Positions 43,084-52,588 of a stretch of 64,000 nucleotides of DNA are shown one piece after another. The DNA is taken from positions 62,001 through 126,000 of the forward strand of contig NZ_JBLZFZ010000014.1 of the NCBI RefSeq assembly GCF_050753385.1, in the 5' to 3' direction. The position numbers and the translations under genes are program-made. The DNA is from Pantanalinema rosaneae. GTDB lineage: Bacteria; Cyanobacteriota; Cyanobacteriia; Leptolyngbyales; Leptolyngbyaceae. The notes below the pieces were generated by a model. That model was not told where the DNA came from and searched no databases. It saw only the letters and a list, made by a program, of their open reading frames with translations. Position 1 is the first letter of the stretch, and every line of letters starts with the position of its first letter.

Positions 43084-46000
43084 CTTCCAACTCACTGAAT
43101 CCCGGCAACGGGACTGAAACACGCAGAACGATCGCGCTCCAGCCACGCCTCATATCTTCCAACTCACTGAATCCCGGCAACGGGACTGAAACCCTTTGCT
43201 GGCAACCGATCCGTTACTCTATCACTGTCTTCCAACTCACTGAATCCCGGCAACGGGACTGAAACGGCTCTACTACGCTGACCTAAGTGGTTCTAACCTG
43301 AGCTTCCAACTCACTGAATCCCGGCAACGGGACTGAAACAAATCGTCAGTAGGCATAAGAAAGAGTCTCCAAAGTCTTCCAACTCACTGAATCCCGGCAA
43401 CGGGACTGAAACTGCTAAGCCGCCCGAGCGGATTGGGGGTGCTCAACCTTCCAACTCACTGAATCCCGGCAACGGGACTGAAACTTAGCTACAGCGATAG
43501 CTTCTTCTAGAGATTCAACCGCTTCCAACTCACTGAATCCCGGCAACGGGACTGAAACATTGAGTTCTCCGTTGGAATGACTGTTATCATGGCTCTTCCA
43601 ACTCACTGAATCCCGGCAACGGGACTGAAACCAACCTCTAATCCTTGCCAGTCTGGTCGCATGGGCTTCCAACTCACTGAATCCCGGCAACGGGACTGAA
43701 ACATCGGTGAATTTGCTTCCACACAGCAGCGTGTAGCGCTTCCAACTCACTGAATCCCGGCAACGGGACTGAAACTTGACTTTCTCCCCATGCCTAAAGG
43801 CGAGGGGATTCTTCTTCCAACTCACTGAATCCCGGCAACGGGACTGAAACGCCAAGATTGCATACAAATCTCCAGGGGGAACGTCTTCCTTCCAACTCAC
43901 TGAATCCCGGCAACGGGACTGAAACGCTATAGGGAAACAACGACCCCGAACAATACCTTTTGCTTCCAACTCACTGAATCCCGGCAACGGGACTGAAACT
44001 CGACACTGGCAACCATTTTCAACCCTGGCAATTCTTCCAACTCACTGAATCCCGGCAACGGGACTGAAACCTCGACTTGCGCGATCGCTTTACCCTGTCC
44101 CAACGCTCTTCCAACTCACTGAATCCCGGCAACGGGACTGAAACGCGAGAGATTGTTAGCCGCTCCTTGTCCACCTCAGACTCTTCCAACTCACTGAATC
44201 CCGGCAACGGGACTGAAACTTTGCACATACAGGTCAACGTTCACTGCTCCCACAACCTTCCAACTCACTGAATCCCGGCAACGGGACTGAAACAACGATC
44301 GCAGCCGGTCGATTGTCCGGATTGCACAGCCTTCCAACTCACTGAATCCCGGCAACGGGACTGAAACGCTCTCTACATACGCCACATCTTTGAACACGGG
44401 CGGCACTTCCAACTCACTGAATCCCGGCAACGGGACTGAAACACAAACCACTTCTGGCGATCTTGAGAATCCATTTGGCGCTTCCAACTCACTGAATCCC
44501 GGCAACGGGACTGAAACTTCATGATTCTTTCCTTAGAGGGGTGATTAGGTTTCTTCCAACTCACTGAATCCCGGCAACGGGACTGAAACCTACGGCTCAT
44601 TACTCACCCCCTCAGCCTGTTCTGGCTTCCAACTCACTGAATCCCGGCAACGGGACTGAAACTTGCGATCGTCCAGTCGTTGCAGGCGATGGCAGCAGCT
44701 TCCAACTCACTGAATCCCGGCAACGGGACTGAAACATCGCGTCCCGGCTTAATCTCAAATACAACACCGCTTCCAACTCACTGAATCCCGGCAACGGGAC
44801 TGAAACTCCGACTGGAAGGGTGGGATTGCAGTTGAATCTGAGCTTCCAACTCACTGAATCCCGGCAACGGGACTGAAACTTGATTTGACAAAGGTCTTCC
44901 CGGTCTTAGCTGGACTTCCAACTCACTGAATCCCGGCAACGGGACTGAAACCCTAAGGCTCTTGTCCATCCCGTTGTACCTGTGACCTTCCAACTCACTG
45001 AATCCCGGCAACGGGACTGAAACTTTCAAACGCTGTGCCAAATCTGCAAAAAGCATGTTAACTTCCAACTCACTGAATCCCGGCAACGGGACTGAAACAA
45101 ACCTTTGATACCTGGCAAGTCGGGAACGACCCTGCTTCCAACTCACTGAATCCCGGCAACGGGACTGAAACTTGGATGAACGCAGCGATCGCGCCATTCT
45201 CTGGGCTTCCAACTCACTGAATCCCGGCAACGGGACTGAAACCTTAATCGACTAGAGCGTAGGAAAGGAGCGCGGCTATCCGACTTCCAACTCACTGAAT
45301 CCCGGCAACGGGACTGAAACCAACCTTCTGTCCGGCTAGGGTGTGAGTACAATCCGCTTCCAACTCACTGAATCCCGGCAACGGGACTGAAACTTTCCAT
45401 AGTGGTGGCAGCTTCCGCCCCACTACCAGCACTTCCAACTCACTGAATCCCGGCAACGGGACTGAAACATGATTTGATCCAATCCGGTTAGTCACGATCC
45501 GCAGGCTTCCAACTCACTGAATCCCGGCAACGGGACTGAAACGTGGACTTATCCGGGAATAGCGCGGCTAGTTTAACGGCTTCCAACTCACTGAATCCCG
45601 GCAACGGGACTGAAACTCCAGCACAGTTGATCAAGTTATGAGGTAAGTATGCACTTCCAACTCACTGAATCCCGGCAACGGGACTGAAACCGCCACAGCG
45701 CTGTATATCGATTTATCCAAGATGTTGTCTTCCAACTCACTGAATCCCGGCAACGGGACTGAAACAGCTACCTCGTTGCACCAATGGCTACAACTGCGGT
45801 CGCTTCCAACTCACTGAATCCCGGCAACGGGACTGAAACTGAGTAGGCGAGTAAAGTGCCCCTGGATAACCCACACTTCCAACTCACTGAATCCCGGCAA
45901 CGGGACTGAAACATCGAGATGTGAGGCGACAATCTGCCCACTTGAACTTCCAACTCACTGAATCCCGGCAACGGGACTGAAACAAATGTCTGAATTGGAG

Positions 46001-46495
46001 TTCGCAGGATGGCTCCTCATGGCTTCCAACTCACTGAATCCCGGCAACGGGACTGAAACTGTCCTTTTGGGGCTTGTAATTCGCGGCTTAATGACTTCCA
46101 ACTCACTGAATCCCGGCAACGGGACTGAAACCTGGATGAGCGCGGCGATCGCTCGATTCTCTGGCTTCCAACTCACTGAATCCCGGCAACGGGACTGAAA
46201 CAAACAGGTTGGCAATGAGTTTCGGCTCGATACACTGCTTCCAACTCACTGAATCCCGGCAACGGGACTGAAACTTCAAATGTCATGATTTCCTGACAAA
46301 CCAAATCCACTTCCAACTCACTGAATCCCGGCAACGGGACTGAAACTGCTGAAAAGCACGAAGGGGCGAAGCTATCAGAGCTTATCTTCCAACTCACTGA
46401 ATCCCGGCAACGGGACTGAAACACGAAAACAGTTCTAGATAACGCACTATTAGATGATCTTCCAACTCACTGAATCCCGGCAACGGGACTGAAAC
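43084..46495 (+). CRISPR. CRISPR array 2: 47 repeats, 46 spacers (manual count)
   Basis: The repeat is 37 nt: it starts CTTCCAACTCACTGAA, followed by the hairpin TCCCG-GCAA-CGGGA and the end CTGAAAC. The mean repeat-to-repeat distance is 73.4, as in array 1. All repeats look intact, including the last at 46459-46495, so no decayed trailer end is visible. The array follows cas2 and its own leader on the same strand. Two spacers (about 45172-45205 and 46132-46164) are near-duplicates with mainly synonymous differences. The repeat differs from that of array 1 only within the first 13 nt. Confidence 0.97.
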
Positions 46496-46511
46496 CGTTA
46501 ACGGAATAGAG

Positions 46512-47081
46512 TTAGACTTTGCTTTTCAGTTCCATCAGCGCGATCGTAGTAAAAATGCCAACCATTGTGACAACCTGGGGATGTTTGGGTTTCACCGTTT
46601 GGCTTAACTGCCTAAGATGATTATGCGCTTCATCAGTGATTTTGATGGTGATTTCACCGGGAGAGCTAAACGCAGGTACTTCATACTTGTCTGCGATCGC
46701 TTTCGGGTTTGATTCCAGCACTAACCGACTGCAATACTCCTGAAAGGTAATGGAAATCCCACTCCGTTCCTTAATACGTTGGACTCGATCCATTAACCGT
46801 TTGTGGAGCGATCGGTTAATATTCAGCTTAATGGTGGTTATGTTCGCAGGTTTGCGACCTTGATTGTGACCAGCGCCCCCACGACGATCCTTGAAAAGTC
46901 GCTTCAGCGTGTAACCCTGAGCCTGCATTGTGGCCCAATCCTTTCGGAGTCGAAACCCATGAACCCCTTCGCAGTGCGGAAACGTTGCCGTAGTGCAGTC
47001 AATTTTCCGCATTTGGGCATCTAAGTAAACAATCTTGTTGGTTGCATCCACCGGATACCAGCGAGTTGAGCCGAATTTCAT
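46512..47081 (-). CDS. Hypothetical protein, 189 aa
   Basis: The start at 47081 (MKFGSTRWYPVDATNKIVYL) follows GAGAG by 9 bp. An in-frame ATG at 47123 is possible but would overlap the start region of the divergent gene. The N-terminal third holds a C/H pair (CTTATFPHCEGVHGF), and the middle is basic (RRGGAGHNQGRKPANITTIK). The C-terminal half looks like a MetJ/CopG-style or helical DNA-binding segment (INRSLHKRLMDRVQRIKERS), but this is only a resemblance. It lies 16 bp after array 2 and faces it, like the WYL gene does array 1. Unknown function. Confidence 0.6.
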   Translation of the reverse strand: MKFGSTRWYPVDATNKIVYLDAQMRKIDCTTATFPHCEGVHGFRLRKDWATMQAQGYTLKRLFKDRRGGAGHNQGRKPANITTIKLNINRSLHKRLMDRVQRIKERSGISITFQEYCSRLVLESNPKAIADKYEVPAFSSPGEITIKITDEAHNHLRQLSQTVKPKHPQVVTMVGIFTTIALMELKSKV

Positions 47082-47109
47082 GGTCGTTACTCTCAGTCTT
47101 TTTGAATAT

Positions 47110-47123
47110 AGTACATAGTACAT
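47110..47123. promoter_or_regulatory. Direct repeat AGTACAT AGTACAT between divergent genes
   Basis: Two adjacent copies of AGTACAT fill the base of the 43-bp gap between the divergent starts at 47081 and 47125, ending one base before the ATG of the methyltransferase. They leave no room for a ribosome site, so that gene may be translated from a leaderless mRNA. The repeat could be an operator or part of a -10 region. Confidence 0.4.
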
Positions 47124-47124
47124 T

Positions 47125-47871
47125 ATGACTACTTCACCATCAATACCTCCACTGACGAACGGTTCTACCGGGGATGGCATCACCAGCGATCGCGCAGAAT
47201 GGAAGTTCACCAAAGATGTCGCCGCCAACTTTGACACCCATGTTCAAAAGTCAGTGCCGTACTATGCAGAAACGCACCAACTGGCGATCGCGATGAGTGA
47301 TTGGTTTGTGCATGATCACGCGAAAGTGTATGACTTAGGATGTGCCACTGGGCACTTGTTAGTGGACTTGCGGAAACGGCACGTTGGCAAAGGGCTGCAA
47401 TGCACCGGATTGGATTCATCCCAGCCGATGATTGACCAGGCTCAAATTTATTTGCGGGGATACAACGGCATTACCCTCAAATGTGCTGATGTCCTCAAGG
47501 AACCCTTTGACGAGGATATTGCCCTGTTCTACTCGCTCTACACCTTGCAATTCGTCAATCCTCAGGAACGGTTAGGGTTGTGCCGCAAGATTCACGCCAG
47601 CCTCGCCCAACGGGGGGCATTTATCCTGGTCGAGAAGATACTGGACGCTGATCCCGTCCTGACCGATGTGTATATCCATCTGCACTGGTCGAAAAAAGCC
47701 GAAATGGGCTTTGATGTCAGCGAGATTTACAACAAGGCGCAAGCGCTCAGAGGGGTGCTTGTGCCCTTCACCAGTGAAGAGAATATCCGAATGCTGCAAG
47801 AGGCTGGCTTCAGTCGAGTTTCCACCTTCTTCAAATGGTGCAACTTCTGCGGGGTTATTGCGGTGAAGTAG
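47125..47871 (+). CDS. CmoA-like SAM-dependent methyltransferase-fold protein
   Basis: The protein has 248 residues. The layout matches CmoA (carboxy-SAM synthase) through its length: FDTHVQKSVPYYAETHQLAI, then motif I VYDLGCATGHLL (about 68-79), the acidic loop LDSSQPMIDQA, FYSLYTLQFVNPQERLGLCR, FILVEKILDAD and the end FKWCNFCGVIAVK. CmoA makes carboxy-SAM for wobble uridine modification in tRNA, but CmoB is not seen here. Similar orphan genes may modify other substrates. The N-terminal 30 residues are low-complexity, and no ribosome site precedes the ATG. The gene is flanked by an XRE-regulator remnant and an IS3 remnant. Confidence 0.75.
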   Translation: MTTSPSIPPLTNGSTGDGITSDRAEWKFTKDVAANFDTHVQKSVPYYAETHQLAIAMSDWFVHDHAKVYDLGCATGHLLVDLRKRHVGKGLQCTGLDSSQPMIDQAQIYLRGYNGITLKCADVLKEPFDEDIALFYSLYTLQFVNPQERLGLCRKIHASLAQRGAFILVEKILDADPVLTDVYIHLHWSKKAEMGFDVSEIYNKAQALRGVLVPFTSEENIRMLQEAGFSRVSTFFKWCNFCGVIAVK

Positions 47872-47986
47872 GTTCCTCTGGATCTGGTTCGTACTGAAGC
47901 AAATCGCTTACTTGGCACTTTAGGTGTTTGCAAAGAGCATCCAAAGTGTCGTGAGCGTCCCGGAACGCTGGCAATCGATCGTATCG
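47855..47986 (-). pseudogene. XRE-type regulator fragment (C-terminal end)
   Basis: The minus strand reads RYDRLPAFRDAHDTLDALCK followed by HLKCQVSDLLQYEPDPEEPT and a stop at 47855-47857. TLDALCKxLxCQVxDLLxYxPD is the typical end of small Cro/CI-type HTH regulators. An in-frame stop lies at 47987-47989 and there is no start, so the DNA-binding part has gone. Its tail overlaps the 3' end of the CmoA-like gene. Confidence 0.7.
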
Positions 47987-48026
47987 CTAATCAGGTTGAT
48001 GGTACTGAATAAAGAGAGGCACATTC

Positions 48027-48460
48027 TGTAATGCATCCCAAAAACTGGACAAAGAAGAGAGAGTAAACTAAGTCCAAGTGAGGGAGCAAATCTATGGCAG
48101 CGAAACAACGCAAATACACCGCCCAATTCAAAGCGAAAGTGGTGCTAGAAATCATCCGAGGTGAGAAAAGTCCTGCGGATGCCTGCCGCAGTTACAAAAT
48201 CCATAATTCAGTGTTGACTCGATGGAAGCGAGAGTTCCTGGATCGAGCCCACCAAGCCTTTGAGAGTGGAGAACAAACCAGTCAGGATGCCGGACGAATT
48301 GCCGAACTAGAGCAGATGGTCGGACGATTGACGATGCAACTAGAAATCGCAAAAAAGGCATTCGGGGGCTTGAGCGAGGACAAAGGCGGGAGTTGGTGAA
48401 GCACCTGAGTCAGGAGTATCCGCTGAGCGTGGTGTGCCCTGGGAGGAGAGATCCTGTAGT
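48027..48460 (+). mobile_element. IS3-family remnant
   Basis: The left end reads TGTAATGCATCCC at 48027. An intact orfA follows and then only about 30 codons of orfB (RRELVKHLSQEYPLSVV in the shifted frame, from about 48365). Near 48450-48460 the sequence CTGTAGTGCAT resembles the left end inverted. The element has lost nearly all of orfB by internal deletion and cannot move by itself. Confidence 0.7.
48094..48399 (+). CDS. IS3-family transposase OrfA
   Basis: The protein has 101 residues. The HTH of the Tnp_1/IS911 type is readable (YTAQFKAKVVLEIIRGEKSP, then ACRSYKIHNSVLTRWKREFL), followed by a leucine-zipper-like stretch (GRIAELEQMVGRLTMQLEIA). An A-rich run (GCAAAAAAGG) near the end is the usual programmed frameshift site that joins OrfA to OrfB; here orfB is deleted, so no functional OrfAB can be made. 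Confidence 0.88.
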   Translation: MAAKQRKYTAQFKAKVVLEIIRGEKSPADACRSYKIHNSVLTRWKREFLDRAHQAFESGEQTSQDAGRIAELEQMVGRLTMQLEIAKKAFGGLSEDKGGSW

Positions 48461-48643
48461 GCATGTAAACGTTCCCTTGCCGCCAAATATATCTTGTCCA
48501 AGCTCATTGACCTCCTTAGCAGTTCTAAAGACTACTAGATCATTAGGGTCATTAAGGAAAGACTGAGCATAGGCAGGGGATACCCAAAAGAAGGTTAAGA
48601 TCCCACATAGAAAACAAACTAAAGCTCTACTAAATAACTTCAT
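48410..48643 (-). pseudogene. Secreted small protein gene, 3' end replaced by IS remnant
   Basis: The first 26 residues (MKLFSRALVCFLCGILTFFW, ending SPAYA before QS) form a clear signal peptide with an AxA cleavage site. The mature part begins QSFLNDPNDLVVFRTAKEVN. From about 48470 downward the frame runs into the IS3 remnant (TGSLLPGHTTLSGYS), so the natural C-terminus is lost. The product would have been exported to the periplasm or thylakoid lumen. The family is not recognised. Confidence 0.6.
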
Positions 48644-48729
48644 GCGACCCTACTGGTCTACGACAGATCCATCATGAAGCCTAAGAATCAAAACCAAGTA
48701 AGCAAGCATAATCTAAAGGACAAGTAATC

Positions 48730-50145
48730 ATGGTCAAAACCAACAGACTACAAGAATTACTCATTCGCTTTTCTGAACCAGATCGATCTCTTATTACCGC
48801 TAAATACCTTGATGTATTCAAGTTCCCAATTGAAAGAGCTCCGGGCCGATCACAATACACACCGGAAGAGGCTAATCCTGGTGATTTCACCCCCTCTCCA
48901 ATTAATTGGCCCTTAGACTTTACTAAGGTTATAGACGAGCTATATCTTATGACCTCTATGATGTATGGGTTATCAGAGTCAGACCGCTCAGAAGGGCTAG
49001 AAAAGCTACAAGAGCTAGCTGAGTTAATCTTAAATAAAACATTTGAGGCTGTAACCATACTTGATATGCCGCGACTCTTCGTACAGCTTTCTAAGGAGTA
49101 TCAGGTTGGTGATTCTACCGTTCGCATACTAGGGCTCACAGATGAGTATGGGTACACAGATGAAGAAGTGATTGAGAAGGTTAAGTTCTCAATCACCAAT
49201 GATATTGCCACTAGGAAGCTTGAGCCTATATCTGACCTCATTTACTGGGAAGCCCTACAACCTGAAGGAGGAGAGTATATCGAGGGGTCACTTACCTGTA
49301 CTGGGGTTGTTTATCAGGCTGTACCTGAGCAGTATGTTCATCAACACCCTCAGTCGGCTATGACCGTCCAAGTAATAGACGGAGAATGGCAATACATTTG
49401 GGATGAATCTCACATCCCCTCCCGGTTTAGATTCAATGGCATATCAGGTAACTGCGACTACCTAGTTGGATCTCCGTTTGAGATAGATAGTTACATTCTA
49501 AGTTTCTCAGAGCCAGAGCGTTCTACTGCCCTAAACAGGTTCAATGACCTGATGCAATTTGTAGTGAGTTCACTACGGGCTCAGGTGACCCCAGCAAAGA
49601 CCAATGAAAACCACCCCAGTACCATACTCAACCTGAAAGATTTTACAACTCAGAATGCTAAAGTTCGGTCTGATATAGAAGACATGAACCAATCGCTTGT
49701 TTACCTATACATGGTAGTTAATCGGCTTACTGGAGATGCCAGAGCAGTAGCACTAACAAAGTTCAATGAGTTGGTTGAAATCATTGAAAGTGTAGCCAGC
49801 AAAATGACTCTACCAAGTAGATCCAAATCAGTAATGTTTGTCCAGTTTGCAAAAGATTACCGTGTAGGAGACTCAACCACCAGAATCTTTGGTGTTACCT
49901 GTGACTTTGGTTATAGTCAGGAAGAAGTAATGGGAAACATTACCTTTGCCCTGAATAATCCTGAAACTGCCTATATCAAACTAGGGCCTGCAACAAGCTT
50001 TATTGAGTGGCAGAATGAGTTACCTGAAGGAAGTGAGTATATTGAGGGTTCGTTTACTTGCACCGGGGTTGTCTATCCCAGCTTCCACGATGTGTACCTG
50101 GATCTGTGTCCCCAACCCGACCCTTTAGAGGCAACAGACCGTTGA
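48730..50145 (+). CDS. Unknown tandem-family protein 1 (two modules), 471 aa
   Basis: The protein contains two copies of a module of about 210-230 residues: an acidic helical start (LIRFSEPDRS / ILSFSEPERS), a middle block (FVQLSKEYQVGDSTVRILGL followed by TDEYGYTDEEV) and an end block (IYWEALQPEGGEYIEGSLTC then TGVVY). The second copy is more diverged (FVQFAKDYRVGDSTTRIFGV). No signal peptide, membrane segment or known enzyme motif is seen. Two more members follow at 51124 and 52589. Codon use (many AGG, CTA, ATA) and the absence of GCGATCGC set the cluster apart from its surroundings, suggesting transfer. The function is unknown. Confidence 0.75.
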   Translation: MVKTNRLQELLIRFSEPDRSLITAKYLDVFKFPIERAPGRSQYTPEEANPGDFTPSPINWPLDFTKVIDELYLMTSMMYGLSESDRSEGLEKLQELAELILNKTFEAVTILDMPRLFVQLSKEYQVGDSTVRILGLTDEYGYTDEEVIEKVKFSITNDIATRKLEPISDLIYWEALQPEGGEYIEGSLTCTGVVYQAVPEQYVHQHPQSAMTVQVIDGEWQYIWDESHIPSRFRFNGISGNCDYLVGSPFEIDSYILSFSEPERSTALNRFNDLMQFVVSSLRAQVTPAKTNENHPSTILNLKDFTTQNAKVRSDIEDMNQSLVYLYMVVNRLTGDARAVALTKFNELVEIIESVASKMTLPSRSKSVMFVQFAKDYRVGDSTTRIFGVTCDFGYSQEEVMGNITFALNNPETAYIKLGPATSFIEWQNELPEGSEYIEGSFTCTGVVYPSFHDVYLDLCPQPDPLEATDR

Positions 50146-50282
50146 TAGCCAGCTTTCAAGTCGCTCCCCTTGCTTAACTGACAAAACTAATTAACCCAGA
50201 GTCTCAACACGATTCTATTTAATGCAATGTCTATATTCAATGGGGTCATGTCGAGTTATTCCCTTGGGATAAGGGAAGTGGG

Positions 50283-50912
50283 TTAGCGCAGTGGGAGTCC
50301 ATAGACCCGAACTTGATCTCGAATGTCCCAAGACAGCATCACAGGATAGTTAACAGCTATTACCGAATGCATTCCATGGAGTCGGGAGTTAGTTGTCTGC
50401 TTCTCCCAGGACTGAATACGATCGCAGGCATCAATATAATACATTTGTTTCTGAACCAGATGCTCATCGACGGAGGGCGGTTGATACTGATCCCAAAGTT
50501 GCCGGATGAGTTGGGCACATGCAAAAGTCCCTTTCCAGAACACAACAGGTGATTGGTAGTTGGGATGGTGCTTAATGGATCTGAAGGGCTTGCGTAATTC
50601 CTGTCTGGGTGCTTGCTTTGACCACTCAATCCATTGCGCCAGGATCTCTGGGGTAGAAGGACGGGAGTGCGGTGGTTTAACATAGCGATTTAGTAACCGT
50701 ATGATCCATTCCTCCCATTCGTACCTTTGTATCCCTGCCTTGATGAGGTTCTGAAAACCGTCAGGATGATAGATGAATGGGTAAATATGAGTGCCATCCT
50801 GCTGAAGCACCCAGACAGCGAAGTCGATGTAAGGGTCAAAAATAGGGAGTGACGTATGCGCCAGGTCAGGCTTTAGAAGGGGCATATATTCAGCTAGATA
50901 ATCGATCAACAC
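50283..50912 (-). CDS. Hypothetical protein, 209 aa
   Basis: A soluble protein rich in Trp, His and Pro (EEWIIRLLNRYVKPPHSRPS, then WIEWSKQAPRQELRKPFRSI). No signal peptide or known motif is seen. It lies on the opposite strand inside the tandem family cluster. In-frame ATGs at 50912 and 50885 (MPLLKPD) are both possible starts. I do not recognise the family. Confidence 0.6.
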   Translation of the reverse strand: MLIDYLAEYMPLLKPDLAHTSLPIFDPYIDFAVWVLQQDGTHIYPFIYHPDGFQNLIKAGIQRYEWEEWIIRLLNRYVKPPHSRPSTPEILAQWIEWSKQAPRQELRKPFRSIKHHPNYQSPVVFWKGTFACAQLIRQLWDQYQPPSVDEHLVQKQMYYIDACDRIQSWEKQTTNSRLHGMHSVIAVNYPVMLSWDIRDQVRVYGLPLR

Positions 50913-51123
50913 TATCGTTCACCGATCATAATTCGTTCTGTGCGAAAGATCATTACTGCTTTGTTAAGCATCCTTACCCTACTGCTATCCTGGTTTTCAA
51001 TAAGTTGGGTGCATGATGTCTATTAGATCTTGACGTAATGAGCAAAGTTCATAAACCAATTCACTTAACTACTGGCAGTTACCCTTTGTCTGCTACTGAT
51101 ATTTGGTTACTCTGCACCAGTAT

Positions 51124-52464
51124 ATGCCACAAAAATACCAGCCATTGTTGACATTAAGGAGCATAACAGAGTTCATGATGCAGCTATCTGAAGAGGAACT
51201 TGCCACTCTAAACAACATGGCAAATCATATCTTTGATCATCTTCCAGAACCCACCCTTAGTCAGGCTATGTCCTCTTTTCAGGAAAAATTTGCTCTGATT
51301 GACCGGGAATGCTTGTCACTTAGAGTTATTATACAAAGCTTCAAAGAGTACATTCACCTCCACCTCTCCGGGCAAGAGATTGAGGAGGCTATGGCAAAGT
51401 TTCGGAAACTGATGATCGCAGTTGAAGGTACAGATGAGCATCAACCGATAGTGTACGATCGCTCAAAAGATCCAAGTGAAATCCTGGATAACTTACTTCT
51501 CCGCTTCCCGGAACCGGAGCGATCGATTGCCCTGGCAAAGAATCAGGATCTCATTAACTTCACCATAGAACAAGTAGGAAAAGCACAGCAGGACACTTAC
51601 GATTACCTTCCGACCTTCTACGTCCAGCTTGAGAAGAAGTACCGTATTAGAGCGGAGATCACAAGTATTTTAGGTGTTACTGAGGAGAACTGTTACAGCC
51701 GGGAGACTGCTATCAAAAGCGTTATGCAGGCATTGACAGTAGATGTAAGAAGACTTGAACCGACATCCGATAATATTTACTGGGAGGCTCCATCACCTGA
51801 GGACGGGGAATATATTGAAGGTTCATTTACTTATACTGGAACAGTCTTCGAAGAAGCTATTCCTTACCCGTACATCTACGTTCACTCTAGTCCACCTAAG
51901 ATGGTGACTATTGAGAATGGCATAATCCAAGCTGAAAAGAACTACGATGCCCCAAAAGACTGGCCTGCGGATTTTGCCAAGGTTATAACTGCATTTGATG
52001 GACTCTTGTACATCATCAAAATGCTTCCAGAGCCAGAGATATCAATAGGGTGGCAGAAGTATACAGAACTGACAAAGTATATTCTGGGCGTAACTCGTAA
52101 ACAGACTCAGTCACTTTTAGATACTCCTGTACGTTATGTCCAGCTTGCTAAGGAGTATCAAGTCGGAGAATCAACCGTCCGCGTTCTAGGTCTAGTATTT
52201 GAGACTGGATGGAGTGATGAGGAAGCGCTCAACAAAGCTAAGTTCTTAATGACTAGCGAGATTGCTTTTAGTAAACTTGACCCAACTTCAGGAATTTATT
52301 GGGAGGCTCCCATACCTAAGGATAGGGTATATGTTGAAGGATCATTTAGCTGCACAGGGGTTGTTTATCAAGCTATACCTGAGCAGTATGCCCATCAACA
52401 CTTCCAAAGCCTTGCACCAGAATATGTAGACGAAAGATTTACAGTAGACAGGCTCGAAACCTAA
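51124..52464 (+). CDS. Unknown tandem-family protein 2 (two full modules plus a partial)
   Basis: The protein has about 446 residues from the ATG at 51124. In-frame ATGs at 51175 and 51178, with AAGGAG some 15 bp upstream, are alternatives, and a TTG at 51103 is unlikely. The N-terminal 100 residues look like a degenerate copy of the helical part of the module. Module A has LLLRFPEPERSIALAKNQDL and YVQLEKKYRIRAEITSILGV, ending GEYIEGSFTYTGTVF. Module B has MLPEPEISIGWQKYTELTKY and YVQLAKEYQVGESTVRVLGL, ending YVEGSFSCTGVVYQAIPEQY. The family end block is therefore repeated in all three neighbours. Unknown function. Confidence 0.75.
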   Translation: MPQKYQPLLTLRSITEFMMQLSEEELATLNNMANHIFDHLPEPTLSQAMSSFQEKFALIDRECLSLRVIIQSFKEYIHLHLSGQEIEEAMAKFRKLMIAVEGTDEHQPIVYDRSKDPSEILDNLLLRFPEPERSIALAKNQDLINFTIEQVGKAQQDTYDYLPTFYVQLEKKYRIRAEITSILGVTEENCYSRETAIKSVMQALTVDVRRLEPTSDNIYWEAPSPEDGEYIEGSFTYTGTVFEEAIPYPYIYVHSSPPKMVTIENGIIQAEKNYDAPKDWPADFAKVITAFDGLLYIIKMLPEPEISIGWQKYTELTKYILGVTRKQTQSLLDTPVRYVQLAKEYQVGESTVRVLGLVFETGWSDEEALNKAKFLMTSEIAFSKLDPTSGIYWEAPIPKDRVYVEGSFSCTGVVYQAIPEQYAHQHFQSLAPEYVDERFTVDRLET

Positions 52465-52588
52465 CTACCATTATCCTGCCCTTGGCTAATTAACCAAGAG
52501 CAAACTCTTTTATTTAACTCCAATAAATACAATCACCCTAGTGAAGTAACCAAAACCAACTAAGTTAATCGCTTAGATAGGAGGGAAT

